Part shown: positions 15,146 to 24,077 of the stretch, in pieces
Layout of the letters: each line of letters opens with the position of its first letter
Numbering within the stretch: position 1 is the stretch's first letter
Assembly: GCF_021190955.1 (NCBI RefSeq)
Contig: NZ_JAIOAO010000003.1
Location: forward strand, 806,001-870,000
DNA length: 64,000 bases
Source: Parachryseolinea silvisoli
Lineage (GTDB): Bacteria; Bacteroidota; Bacteroidia; Cytophagales; Cyclobacteriaceae
Direction of reading: 5' to 3'
Notes under the pieces: generated by a model
Databases searched by the model: none
The model's input: only the letters and a program-made list of their open reading frames with translations
Told to the model about the DNA's origin: nothing
Position numbers and translations under genes: made by a program

Positions 15146-17656
15146 ATGAAAACGTCCTTTTTTGGCCTGTTTTGCCTGATTTTTATTCCCGTGGCCAGTT
15201 CGCTGGCGCAATCTTCCAACGTGATGGTCCGGCCACCCAGTAGCTGGGTGGAGCCACAATCTTTCGATGCTGCTGCCGTTCCGCCGGAGGGACAGGGAGC
15301 CGGATATTATTACCTGTTGGTAGACCAACAGGATCATGCTCACTTGGAGGAAGGGTACCGTCACTATGCCTACAAAATACTCACGAGCCAAGGGTTACAA
15401 GATATGTCGGATGTCAGCTTTTCGTTTGATCCAACGTACGAACAACTGACGATACACACGCTTCGCATTCACCGCAACGGTCAGGTGCTGGAGCAGATGC
15501 CGAACACCTTCCGTACCATACAGCGCGAGCAGAGCATGGATCGGTTTATATACGACGGTACGCTTACAACCGTTGTGAACCTAAACGACGTACGGGTGGG
15601 GGATGTCATCGAATATGCATACACCCGAAAGGGCGACAATCCCGTCAACCACGGACATGGTGTATGGTACGTGTCGCTAACCTACAGCGATCCCACAGAG
15701 TCCATTTTTCAGCGCATTGTTATTCCGGAAAAGCTTCCGGTATTCCTGCACTATGCGAACACAGATCAAAAACCGACGATCACCACACAACCGGACCAGC
15801 GAACTTATACCTGGTCTGCTGCGAAGGTGCCGGGGGTGGTGACGGAAGATCGGACTCCGACATGGTACACCGCTTTCTCGTCGGTAACCATGACAACTTT
15901 TGCCAACTGGGGTGAGGTTGTGGACTGGGCCAAACCTTTATATACGGTAAAAGATGCCGACCGAAAGAAGCTGGCCGCCATAGCGTCAGCGCAATTCCGC
16001 GCAACAACTCCCGAGGCTTATGCAGAAGAAGTGATCCGGTTTGTACAGGACGAGGTACGCTACCTCGGTTTCGAAACAGGATTGAACTCGCATATGCCGC
16101 ACTCGCCGCTAGAGGTGTACAACCAGCGTTTTGGTGATTGTAAGGATAAGGCGCTGCTGCTAACGACCTTGTTAAACGCACGCGGAATCGAGGCTTATCC
16201 CATGCTAGTCCATACATCCGAACTGGGGCAAGTGTCGGCGTCAGCACCTTCCATGTATGCCTTCGACCACTGTGTGGCGCAAATCAAGCTGAAGGACTCC
16301 ACGTTTTACATCGACGCGACCATCCGCGGTCAGGGGGGTACTTTTGGGCAACACTACTTTCCGAAGTACGGCAAAGGCCTGGTGATTGATGGCCAAAGCC
16401 GTGACTTTGTGCCACTGGATAAGCCGCAGCCTTACGCCATCGCTGAAACACAGACCATTGACCTGGACAGCATTGGTGGATCTGCGAATTTTACCATCCG
16501 TACGGTCTATACCGGTGGTGAGGCCGATGACGCCCGGTCACAGTTTTACAGCAGCAGCCGGGATGAAATACAGAAGCGATATCTGAAATTCTATGGCGAT
16601 ACGTATCCGGATATCGAGGTACGTCAGGCGCTGGGATTCACCGACCAACGTGATAGCAATATTGTGGTAATCGAGGAGTATTATAAGATTCCGAAGTTTT
16701 GGAAGCCTGATGAAAACAATCCAACAGTACTGCAGTGTGATGTCTCGGCACAGTCCATCGATAGTCGGATCAGTGTGTCGAAGTTTGCCCAGCGGACGTC
16801 GCCGTATCGGTTGACCTATCCGCTGAACTATACGCATACGATCGTAATCAATGTGCCGGAGGATTGGTCCATTGAACACAAAGGCGAGCGCATTGATCGC
16901 GACCAGTATGCTTACCAATATTCACGTCGGTACGCGGACCGGAAGGTTGTTATCACGACGCACTATGAGACAAAAGCAGCGTCTGTTCCGGCGGATCAAT
17001 ATCAGCAATATATAGACGACCATAAAGAAATTCGAGATAATCTGTGGTATAGCCTGACATACGATACGAATTATACAGGTCAATCTGTATCGTCACCTAC
17101 AGCAGCCGGGGTGGCCTGGCTGGCGATGGCGGTGGCGATTTCGCTATTGCTGTCAGTATGGATATACCGTCGGTACGACCCGGTACCTGCCTATTCGTCA
17201 GCCTGGACGCGACCGATTGACGGTAATTTGGTGTATGCACGGTATGCGTTATTCGTCACGTGTATCTTGCTGGTCGTACAGGTCTTTACGCATCCGTATT
17301 TGTTCTCGGGGCTCCTTTGGTTGCCGGCGTTAGAGGATGGACAATATGGTGAAGCCGCGCTGTATGCGCTATACCAGGTATATGGCGCAATATTGATACC
17401 CGTTGCCGGAATGTCGATGATATTGTTTCAGCGAAACCGGTCCTCGACACCCCGCGTAACGTCGGTTTTTTATGCGGCACTGGCGGGCATGCCGTTGCTT
17501 ACTGCTGTCATAAGTTTTGATCAGGATCCCAATGGCGGTGGTTGGTCTCCTGGATCGCTCATCTTTATGTTGCTTTTAGCGGGCATCTGGATTGGGTACT
17601 TTCGCCAATCGACACAGGTGAAGCGCACGTTTGTGAATTGCTTACGAGAGGAATGA
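15146..17656 (+). CDS. DUF3857 and transglutaminase-like domain membrane protein
   Basis: This start gives a clean signal peptide (MKTSFFGLFCLIFIPVASSLAQ) and an 836-residue protein; an upstream in-frame ATG at 15086 would add 20 unlikely residues. A DUF3857 domain fills the N-terminal 240 residues. The transglutaminase-like core has the expected triad: C332 in FGDCKDKALLL, H375 in FDHCV, D390 in YIDAT. The last 200 residues hold about five hydrophobic segments (for example GVAWLAMAVAISLLLSVWIY), so the catalytic part faces the periplasm from the inner membrane. Members of this architecture are common in Bacteroidota but their substrates are not established. It is divergent from the Crp/Fnr gene. 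Confidence 0.85.
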   Translation: MKTSFFGLFCLIFIPVASSLAQSSNVMVRPPSSWVEPQSFDAAAVPPEGQGAGYYYLLVDQQDHAHLEEGYRHYAYKILTSQGLQDMSDVSFSFDPTYEQLTIHTLRIHRNGQVLEQMPNTFRTIQREQSMDRFIYDGTLTTVVNLNDVRVGDVIEYAYTRKGDNPVNHGHGVWYVSLTYSDPTESIFQRIVIPEKLPVFLHYANTDQKPTITTQPDQRTYTWSAAKVPGVVTEDRTPTWYTAFSSVTMTTFANWGEVVDWAKPLYTVKDADRKKLAAIASAQFRATTPEAYAEEVIRFVQDEVRYLGFETGLNSHMPHSPLEVYNQRFGDCKDKALLLTTLLNARGIEAYPMLVHTSELGQVSASAPSMYAFDHCVAQIKLKDSTFYIDATIRGQGGTFGQHYFPKYGKGLVIDGQSRDFVPLDKPQPYAIAETQTIDLDSIGGSANFTIRTVYTGGEADDARSQFYSSSRDEIQKRYLKFYGDTYPDIEVRQALGFTDQRDSNIVVIEEYYKIPKFWKPDENNPTVLQCDVSAQSIDSRISVSKFAQRTSPYRLTYPLNYTHTIVINVPEDWSIEHKGERIDRDQYAYQYSRRYADRKVVITTHYETKAASVPADQYQQYIDDHKEIRDNLWYSLTYDTNYTGQSVSSPTAAGVAWLAMAVAISLLLSVWIYRRYDPVPAYSSAWTRPIDGNLVYARYALFVTCILLVVQVFTHPYLFSGLLWLPALEDGQYGEAALYALYQVYGAILIPVAGMSMILFQRNRSSTPRVTSVFYAALAGMPLLTAVISFDQDPNGGGWSPGSLIFMLLLAGIWIGYFRQSTQVKRTFVNCLREE

Positions 17657-17775
17657 TATGAGAATACGCTCATGTTAGGAATATGGAACCACTTTGGATT
17701 TTACAAAGCCGCCATTTGTATGTGAAATAAATGACCTGAACGGGCAGCCTGCGTGGAAGCATAATCGATAGTACT

Positions 17776-18351
17776 ATGGGCTTATTTTATACGGCCTCTC
17801 CCAAGGAGATGACCGACATTCGGAAGAAGATTTTTTTAGAGGCTGGCTTGCCTGCGCTCGAGAAACAGGGCTTTGTTCGGTCTCCCTTTTCGACAGATTG
17901 GTTTGGCTGGTATCCAAATACAGGTTATAGCTATCAGCTATGCAGGTTAACCGAAGGGAGTGTACTGGAGAGTGTTTCAGTCGATATTATTAGGGGCGAC
18001 TGTTGGATACAGGTTCACTTGAATATTTTTAAGTTACAGCCGCACATAGCGTCGCTGGAGCAGCTCGCAAATTTGGATGGGCTTAAATTCCATCTTCCGC
18101 CCAACAGCATTTCGAGCATGCGTTTAAGATCGGACGACGTTGTCGGGCCTCCGATACTGGATTACCATTACATGTTTAGGAATCACAAGATAGGGTCATA
18201 TTACACGAAACGTGGACTGGCGAGGAATGGCGAACGGTTGCGGGAGATCATCGGGAGTGATCTGGCGGATATTGATTATTTTGTAAAGCGTTGGCATCAA
18301 AAGCATCGTGTGGTAGCGACAACGTGGGAGGGAGCTCCTATACCCGGCTAG
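17776..18351 (+). CDS. Uncharacterised 191-residue soluble protein
   Basis: No family recognised. There is no signal peptide. The protein opens with a helical segment (MTDIRKKIFLEAGLPALEKQGFVRSP when read across), then beta-rich sequence with several tryptophans, ending in a helical tail (DIDYFVKRWHQKHR). The general plan, a helix followed by a strand-rich body that carries aromatic residues, is seen in several bacterial DUF and immunity families. The gene stands alone: 119 bases to the gene before, 169 to the one after. Both flanks are AT-richer than the neighbouring membrane-protein gene. An orphan immunity gene is possible but unproved. Confidence 0.55.
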   Translation: MGLFYTASPKEMTDIRKKIFLEAGLPALEKQGFVRSPFSTDWFGWYPNTGYSYQLCRLTEGSVLESVSVDIIRGDCWIQVHLNIFKLQPHIASLEQLANLDGLKFHLPPNSISSMRLRSDDVVGPPILDYHYMFRNHKIGSYYTKRGLARNGERLREIIGSDLADIDYFVKRWHQKHRVVATTWEGAPIPG

Positions 18352-18520
18352 AAAATACAGCAAAGGTCAAAAGTATGGCTATCCGTGACAGAAATTTCAA
18401 TATCTGGAAGCGAACGCCTGGCCGATCGCACAGGCTGTGAGTCGCACCTTGCTTGCCTACGATAATTGGAGTGAAAGACGGAAGAACTATTTATAGTAAT
18501 TCCGATAAACGTAAGAAACA

Positions 18521-19000
18521 ATGGAAATATTAAAGGGATACTTTGAGAGCAATCTAACGGTTGCATATTCGCAGATTTATGTGGGAGATCGCGCATTCGG
18601 ATTTTACTATCCCGAAGTATTGTGGAATGAAGAAGAGCTAGCGTCAATGTTGTGTGTCGCGGAAGGTCTTTTTGTCATTGGTACGGCGAGGAGCTATGAG
18701 GCGAAGATTTGTGTTAAAATCCAAAGCGATGAACCTGAAATCGATATGAGGGACTGGGATCATATCAATGCGTGTTCAATCGCGATCAGGTCTGGAATAG
18801 TTGTGTCAGGAGATTTTGATTTAGAAGGAGAGACGCTGAATATCGATCTTCCGTCGGGCTTGTATGGCGTCTATATTTGCTACAAAAGCTTGGGTACCAT
18901 CAGTAGCGATAAACTCGATGGTGATGATTCTTATCATGTCTGGATGTGGCCCATTTCGGATCGTATCCAAAAGACTGTGATAAAGCAGTGGAGAAATTGA
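18521..19000 (+). CDS. Uncharacterised 159-residue protein, possibly ComJ-like
   Basis: A soluble protein without a signal peptide. The second half reads IDLPSGLYGVYICYKSLG, then DGDDSYHVWMWP. A Pro-x-Gly-x-Tyr turn followed by strands and a closing aspartate-rich, tryptophan-containing motif recalls ComJ-type nuclease inhibitors. That comparison is from memory and weak. With its neighbour at 17776 it forms a small pair without a toxin gene nearby. If it is ComJ-like, it would neutralise a nuclease, which would fit an orphan immunity role. Confidence 0.5.
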   Translation: MEILKGYFESNLTVAYSQIYVGDRAFGFYYPEVLWNEEELASMLCVAEGLFVIGTARSYEAKICVKIQSDEPEIDMRDWDHINACSIAIRSGIVVSGDFDLEGETLNIDLPSGLYGVYICYKSLGTISSDKLDGDDSYHVWMWPISDRIQKTVIKQWRN

Positions 19001-19088
19001 TGTTTCTTCCGGGTGACTATGATTCGGAAAAAATCTAGGTTGTGGTTAGTCGGTGTGCAATATGAGGCAGCTGCGTTTAGGTGACCTT

Positions 19089-19703
19089 TTATTTCACTAG
19101 CGGCCCCACAACCTTCAATACATTCTCCGCGACAATCTTATGTCCCGCCGGATTCGGGTGAATGCCATCCGGGATATTCAATTTCTCATCACCCGCTACA
19201 CCCTGTAGCAAGAAAGGTATCAGAGACGCATTATTTTTCTTCGCCAGCTCCGGGTAGATCTTCTGGAAGCTGGAGGTATAGTCTGCTCCAAGATTCGGCG
19301 GTACCATCATGCCGGCGATGACCAGCTTTACATTCGGGTTCTTGATTTTTACTTTGTCAATGATAGCCTGCAGGTTCTTGCGGGTCTGGTCGAGCGGAAG
19401 GCCCCGGAGGCCGTCGTTGGCACCCAATTCTAATATAAAGATGTCAACGGGTTGACGGAGAACCCAGTCCAGGCGGGAGAGGCCACCGGCGGATGTTTCG
19501 CCGCTGAGACCGGAGTTGATGACTTTGACCTGCTTTCCCTGGGCGATGAGCTTTTTCTCCACCAGGGTGGGGAAGGCCTGGTCGGGGGAGTCAAGGCCGT
19601 GGCCGGCGGTGAGACTGTCGCCGTAGAAAAGGATCGTTACCGGGGCCGTGGTGGCCTGAAATAACAGGAGGCATGAAATAAACAGGGCAATTCTTCCGAC
19701 CAT
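19089..19703 (-). CDS. tesA: SGNH/GDSL esterase, TesA-like (arylesterase, lysophospholipase)
   Basis: This 204-residue exported hydrolase begins with a signal sequence (MVGRIALFISCLLLFQATTA). All four SGNH blocks are visible: block I FYGDSLTAGHGL with nucleophile S30, block II SGLSGETSAGG, block III LELGANDGLRG, and block V DGIHPNPAGH with the Asp-His pair. It matches the E. coli TesA family in length and motif order. The family hydrolyses acyl esters and lysophospholipids in the periplasm. It is divergent from an ABC transporter pair of the YbbA-YbbP type, the same arrangement as in E. coli, which supports orthology. Confidence 0.88.
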   Translation of the reverse strand: MVGRIALFISCLLLFQATTAPVTILFYGDSLTAGHGLDSPDQAFPTLVEKKLIAQGKQVKVINSGLSGETSAGGLSRLDWVLRQPVDIFILELGANDGLRGLPLDQTRKNLQAIIDKVKIKNPNVKLVIAGMMVPPNLGADYTSSFQKIYPELAKKNNASLIPFLLQGVAGDEKLNIPDGIHPNPAGHKIVAENVLKVVGPLVK

Positions 19704-19786
19704 ATGGTAAATCTTGACGTTTTTAAGGATTCTGAAACAATTTTAAACGTTTAACGCTTAATTGCTACTAATCGATATTCAAAACT

Positions 19787-20458
19787 ATGCCGAACGTAGT
19801 GCTCCGGGCCGAAAATCTTACAAAGACTTACCGCACCGCCTCAACTTCCCTCACCGTACTAGACGACGTATCCTTTACCGTGGAGCAGGGCGATTCCCTG
19901 GCCATCATCGGGCCGTCGGGTAGCGGCAAGACCACGTTGCTGGGGCTGTGCGCCGGTCTGGACGTCGCCACATCGGGTACGATCTCGCTGATGGACTTTA
20001 AGTTACAGGCCATGAGCGAAGACGACCGCGCCTACCTGCGTAACCAGTATGTGGGTTTTGTGTTCCAGAACTTTCAGCTGCTGTCGACGCTGACGGCGCT
20101 GGAAAATGTCATGGTGCCGCTGGAGCTGCGCGGCGAACGCAACGTGGCCCCAAAGGCAAAAGCCTTACTGGACCGCGTGGGCCTGTCCAAGCGCCTCAAC
20201 CACTACCCGTCGCAGTTGTCGGGTGGGGAGCAGCAGCGGGTCGCGATTGCGCGGGCGTTTATGACCGACCCCAAGATCCTCTTTGCCGACGAGCCCACGG
20301 GCAACCTGGACGAGGAGAATGCGAAGCATGTCACATCGCTGATCTTCGGCATGAACCAGGAACAAAATACCACGCTGGTGCTGGTGACGCATAACCTGGA
20401 GCTCGCCGCTATGACGCAACGGGTGATCAAGATGCGGGGAGGGCGCATGGTGGTATGA
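19787..20458 (+). CDS. ybbA: ABC transporter ATP-binding protein, YbbA/LolD type
   Basis: The 223-residue ATPase carries Walker A GPSGSGKTT (residues 42-50), the Q-loop in FVFQNFQLL, the signature LSGGEQQR, Walker B ILFADEPTGNLD and the H-loop LVTHNLEL. This is the MacB/LolD/YbbA subgroup, which powers FtsX-like permeases rather than importers. Its stop overlaps the ATG of the permease gene (ATGA at 20455-20458), so the two are translated together. The gene faces away from tesA across an 83-base shared promoter region. Confidence 0.92.
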   Translation: MPNVVLRAENLTKTYRTASTSLTVLDDVSFTVEQGDSLAIIGPSGSGKTTLLGLCAGLDVATSGTISLMDFKLQAMSEDDRAYLRNQYVGFVFQNFQLLSTLTALENVMVPLELRGERNVAPKAKALLDRVGLSKRLNHYPSQLSGGEQQRVAIARAFMTDPKILFADEPTGNLDEENAKHVTSLIFGMNQEQNTTLVLVTHNLELAAMTQRVIKMRGGRMVV

Positions 20459-23022
20459 TGGAATACTATATCAAGTTAAAACGCACGGTGCGGCCGGTGT
20501 TCCGCGACCGGTGGGTATGGTCCATGGCCTGGCGCGATGCGCGGCATAATTTCTCGCGTCTGTTCCTGTTCGCGGCTTCGCTTATTGCCGGTATCACGGC
20601 CGTGGTAGCGCTGGATTCGCTAAACCAGACGTTGCAGGGCGACATCGATCGCAACGCGAAGGAGTTGTTGGGAGCCGACTTTGCGGTGAGTGGTGATAAG
20701 AAATTTGGGAGCGAGCTGCAGGCGTTGTTTGACTCGACGAAACTGCCGCAGGCGTCGGAGGCCGACATGGCGTCGATGGTATTGTTTAAGCGGTCCAATG
20801 AATCGCGGTTGATCCGCCTGGTGGCGGTGACCGAGGGGTTTCCGTTTTACGGAAAGATAGAGACGCTACCCGTGGATGCGGCTGCCAAGCTGCAGGGAGG
20901 ACGTTATGCGATGTTGGATGCTTCGCTGGCCACGCAATTTGAAGTGAGCTCGGGGGATTCGATTCGCCTCGGAAATAGTGTATTTGCCGTCGCCGGTGTC
21001 GTGGAGAAGATTCCCGGCGGGGGCGGGGTGATGAGTACGTTTACGCCGTCGGTATACATTCCGTTGCGTGAGCTGGACTCGACAGGCCTGGTACAGTATG
21101 GTAGCCGGGTGACCTATAAACGCTATTTTAAAACGGCGGACGATGCGGGCACGAAGGTGTTGGAGGAGTCGCTGGGGCCGGTCGTGAAGCAGCGGGGGTA
21201 CTCATTCGATACCGTGCAATCGCGGAAGGAAGGATTGGGCGAGGGCTTTATGTCTATCTACCGGTTCTTTTCGTTGCTGGGCTTTTTGGCGTTAGTGCTC
21301 GGCTGTATTGGTGTCGCCAGCTCGGTACATATCTATGCAGGCGAGAAGCGCGAGGAAGTGGCGGTGCTGCGGTGTATCGGTTCGTCGGGATGGCAGGCGT
21401 TCAATATATACTTCATTCAGATCTTTGTGCTGGGAGTGATTAGCAGCGTGATCGGCTCGTTGCTGGGGATTGGGATTACCCAGGTGCTGCCGCTGCTGTT
21501 GAAAGATCTCATTCCTTTTGAGGTGGGCTTTACTTTTTCGTGGAGTCCGTTGATCCTGGGACTTTTACTGGGAACGCTCGTGTCGTTCTTATTCTCATTG
21601 TTGCCACTGGTGGCGGTGCGCTTTGTTCCGCCGTTGACAGTGCTTCGCGCGCAGTCAGGTACGGCGCAACGGCGCTCCAAGACGCAGCTCGTGGCCCTGG
21701 CGCTGATCGGATTCTTTCCGTTGGCGTTCGCGGCCTGGCAGACCCGCAGCTGGCTCACAGGCACGTTCTTTTTCCTGGGGCTATTGGGTGCGCTGCTCGC
21801 CCTGACGGGTGTTGCGATGGGGTTGCTTTGGGCGGTGCGTCGGTTCTTCCCGACCAACGCGGGCTTTGTGCTGCGGCATTCGCTGTCGAGCTTGTTTCGG
21901 CCGAACAACCAGACGCGTGTGCTGCTGGTCACGATCGGGCTGGGCGCCTTTATTATCTCGACGTTGAACGTGATCCAGGAGAGTATGCTGTCGCAGGTGG
22001 AGTTTACCGGCCAGGAGAATCAATCGAATACCATTCTTTTTGATATTCAACGCGAGCAGCGGGACGGCGTGATCAAGCTGATGGAAGATCACCAGTTGAA
22101 GGTGAACCAGGTGGTCCCGATCATAACCTGTCGCTTGCGGGAGGTGAAGGGCAAGACGATCGAAAGCCTGACGGCCGACACCACGAAAGAACGGTCGAAC
22201 TGGGCGCTGACGCGCGAGTACCGTATCACCTATCGCGACACGCTGACACGGTCCGAGGAATTATTGAAAGGAGAGGTACAGCACAAGAAGGCCGGCAAGG
22301 ACTCTGTATGGGTAACGGTGTCGGAAGACGTTGCCGAGCGGCTGGACATCACCATGGGCGATTCATTGGTATTTGACATGCAAGGCGTTCCTATGACGGT
22401 ATACCTCGCAGGTGTACGTAAGATCGACTGGCCCAAGGATCCGCCCAACTTCATCTTTGTGTTTCCAACGGGCGTGCTGGAAAATGCGCCGCAGATTTAC
22501 GTCACGTCGACGCGCATCACCGACAGGCAACAGGCCGGTCGTTTCCAGCAGCAGCTGGTGCAGCAGTATCCGAACGTGTCGCTGATTGACCTGCAACTGA
22601 TCCTGGGAACCATCAATAAGCTCTTTAGCGATCTCGGACTGGTGATCCGGTTCCTGGCCTTGTTCAGTATCCTGACGGGGTTGATTGTATTGGCCGGTGC
22701 TGTGATCAACAGCAAGTTTGTGCGGAAGAAAGAGAACGTGCTGCTGCGCACGATCGGGGCGCGGACACGTCAGATCACGATGATCACGTTGATCGAGTAT
22801 GCGTGGCTCGGCTTGTTCTCGGCATTGACGGGCATGATCCTGTCGTTGGGTGGGGGCTGGTTGCTGACACGGTTTTTCTTTGAGATCACCTTTGCTTTTG
22901 ATTGGGTGGAGCTGTTGTTGATCGGTGGGGGTGTAGTGCTGCTGACTATGGTGATTGGTTGGTGGAACTCGCGTGATGTGATCAGTGCGCCGCCGCTGCA
23001 GATTTTGCGTGGAGAAGGATAG
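20455..23022 (+). CDS. ybbP: FtsX-like ABC permease, YbbP type
   Basis: The 855-residue integral membrane protein has an N-terminal transmembrane helix (LFLFAASLIAGITAVVAL), a periplasmic MacB-like domain, and a three-helix FtsX module starting near 265 (FFSLLGFLALVLGCIGVASSVHIYAGEKREEVAVLRCIG). A middle membrane segment follows, then a second periplasmic domain, and a final FtsX module (VRKKENVLLRTIGARTRQI). The doubled FtsX layout is that of YbbP. With YbbA it should form a mechanotransmitting transporter; the substrate is unknown, possibly lipid-linked given the tesA partner. Two adjacent ATGs (20455, 20458) differ by one residue. Confidence 0.9.
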   Translation: MMEYYIKLKRTVRPVFRDRWVWSMAWRDARHNFSRLFLFAASLIAGITAVVALDSLNQTLQGDIDRNAKELLGADFAVSGDKKFGSELQALFDSTKLPQASEADMASMVLFKRSNESRLIRLVAVTEGFPFYGKIETLPVDAAAKLQGGRYAMLDASLATQFEVSSGDSIRLGNSVFAVAGVVEKIPGGGGVMSTFTPSVYIPLRELDSTGLVQYGSRVTYKRYFKTADDAGTKVLEESLGPVVKQRGYSFDTVQSRKEGLGEGFMSIYRFFSLLGFLALVLGCIGVASSVHIYAGEKREEVAVLRCIGSSGWQAFNIYFIQIFVLGVISSVIGSLLGIGITQVLPLLLKDLIPFEVGFTFSWSPLILGLLLGTLVSFLFSLLPLVAVRFVPPLTVLRAQSGTAQRRSKTQLVALALIGFFPLAFAAWQTRSWLTGTFFFLGLLGALLALTGVAMGLLWAVRRFFPTNAGFVLRHSLSSLFRPNNQTRVLLVTIGLGAFIISTLNVIQESMLSQVEFTGQENQSNTILFDIQREQRDGVIKLMEDHQLKVNQVVPIITCRLREVKGKTIESLTADTTKERSNWALTREYRITYRDTLTRSEELLKGEVQHKKAGKDSVWVTVSEDVAERLDITMGDSLVFDMQGVPMTVYLAGVRKIDWPKDPPNFIFVFPTGVLENAPQIYVTSTRITDRQQAGRFQQQLVQQYPNVSLIDLQLILGTINKLFSDLGLVIRFLALFSILTGLIVLAGAVINSKFVRKKENVLLRTIGARTRQITMITLIEYAWLGLFSALTGMILSLGGGWLLTRFFFEITFAFDWVELLLIGGGVVLLTMVIGWWNSRDVISAPPLQILRGEG

Positions 23023-23027
23023 AGAAT

Positions 23028-23082
23028 CAGCGTGAGTGTGAGTGTGAGAGCGAAGTGAAAGAGTGTTCGCTCTCGCTCACAC
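23028..23082 (+). repeat. Intergenic GTGAGTGTGAG hairpin repeat, copy 1
   Basis: Beginning 6 bases after the ybbP stop, the element runs from CAGCGTGAGTGTGAG (23028-23042) to TTCGCTCTCGCTCACAC (23066-23082). The bases 23038-23054 pair with 23066-23082 at 14 of 17 positions around an 11-base loop, followed by a T/A-rich stretch. A related element with the same order and spacing lies at 56085-56134. Here it sits between convergent genes and may also stop transcription from both sides. Confidence 0.7.
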
Positions 23083-23195
23083 ACTTATTTTATTGTGGCG
23101 TCGAGACCTGATTGCAGGCAGTCCTTAGTCTGCGCCTTGCGGTGATACCAGTGGTGACTGCGTTGTGGGTCCCGTCCTGTGCCAGCATTGCCATG

Positions 23196-24056
23196 CTATT
23201 TTCCGCTGGCTTGAACGAGCGCTTCGGACAGTAGCTTGATATACTCCTCGAACTTACGCTCTTTCGCTACCTGGATGCCTGCTTCGGCGGCTGCTACAGC
23301 GCTGGTCTTATCGCCTTTGCGCAGCAGGAAGCGCGACTCAAAGAGGTGATATGCCGGGTTAGTAGGGACATCGGCTTTGGCTTTTTTTATCCAGGCCAGG
23401 GCTTTGTCGGCGTCTTTGTTGTTGTTATAGTAATACTGGATTGCATTGAAATATACCAGGTTGCTGTTGTGGTCGGCTTTCATCAGTTCTTCGATGGTGG
23501 CGGTGATCTTTGCATCGTCATCGACGGTTACCCGGATGGAGACGGCAGTATAGTCCCACACGATTTGCAGGTCTGCTGAGCTGGTGGTCGAGTTTGCAAA
23601 CTGGATGGCGAGGGTTTCATGCTTGTCGTTGATATGTGCCGGCTTTACGGTGAACCGGAGCAGATCGTTTTCGGGCTTGTAACTATAGGCGCCCCATTCT
23701 TTCACGGCTTTGTTCAAAATGATTGTCCACTGATTTTTGTCGGGTATGGTGAACAGGGAATATGTTCCGGCCGGTACGGTGTGGCCTTCCAGTTTTACGT
23801 CTTCTGAAAATGTGATTTCGGTGGCGGTGTTTGCGCCGGTGCGCCACACGGTGCCAAAGGGCACAAGGCCGCCGAAGATCTTCCGGTCTTTTACGTTCGG
23901 CCGGGAATAGGTGACAAGGACATGGCCGAGGCCGATTTCCTGGTCGATCGTTTGTGTAGGGCTGGGGTTGGGTAGTCCCGGCACCTGGGCATGTGTGTGG
24001 TGGCTGGCGACAGCGAGCAGGAGGATGGTCAGGACCATGAAGTGGTTCGTTTTCAT
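23196..24056 (-). CDS. DUF2911 domain secreted protein
   Basis: The 286-residue product has a signal peptide (MKTNHFMVLTILLLAVASHHTHAQ) and then a DUF2911 domain over about residues 30-170: VTYSRPNVKDRKIFGGLVPFG, VWRTGANTATEITFS, and PAGTYSLFTIPD are characteristic. The C-terminal 100 residues are helical with TPR-like repeats (ALAWIKKAKADVPTNPAYHLFESRF in outline). The function of DUF2911 is not known; the domain is frequent in Bacteroidota exported proteins. It lies 21 bases behind the DUF1223 gene on the same strand and is probably co-transcribed. Confidence 0.85.
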   Translation of the reverse strand: MKTNHFMVLTILLLAVASHHTHAQVPGLPNPSPTQTIDQEIGLGHVLVTYSRPNVKDRKIFGGLVPFGTVWRTGANTATEITFSEDVKLEGHTVPAGTYSLFTIPDKNQWTIILNKAVKEWGAYSYKPENDLLRFTVKPAHINDKHETLAIQFANSTTSSADLQIVWDYTAVSIRVTVDDDAKITATIEELMKADHNSNLVYFNAIQYYYNNNKDADKALAWIKKAKADVPTNPAYHLFESRFLLRKGDKTSAVAAAEAGIQVAKERKFEEYIKLLSEALVQASGK

Positions 24057-24077
24057 ATAGCTTGTTTTTGAGTATGT

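Noticed and set aside
17657-17775. Possible coding remnant before the 191-residue gene
   Set aside because: A short frame ending TAG at about 17770 looks mildly coding, but there is nothing to identify it.
18398-18503. 34-codon open frame between the two orphan small genes, possibly a gene remnant
   Set aside because: Too short, no start codon and no family resemblance; mentioned only as context.
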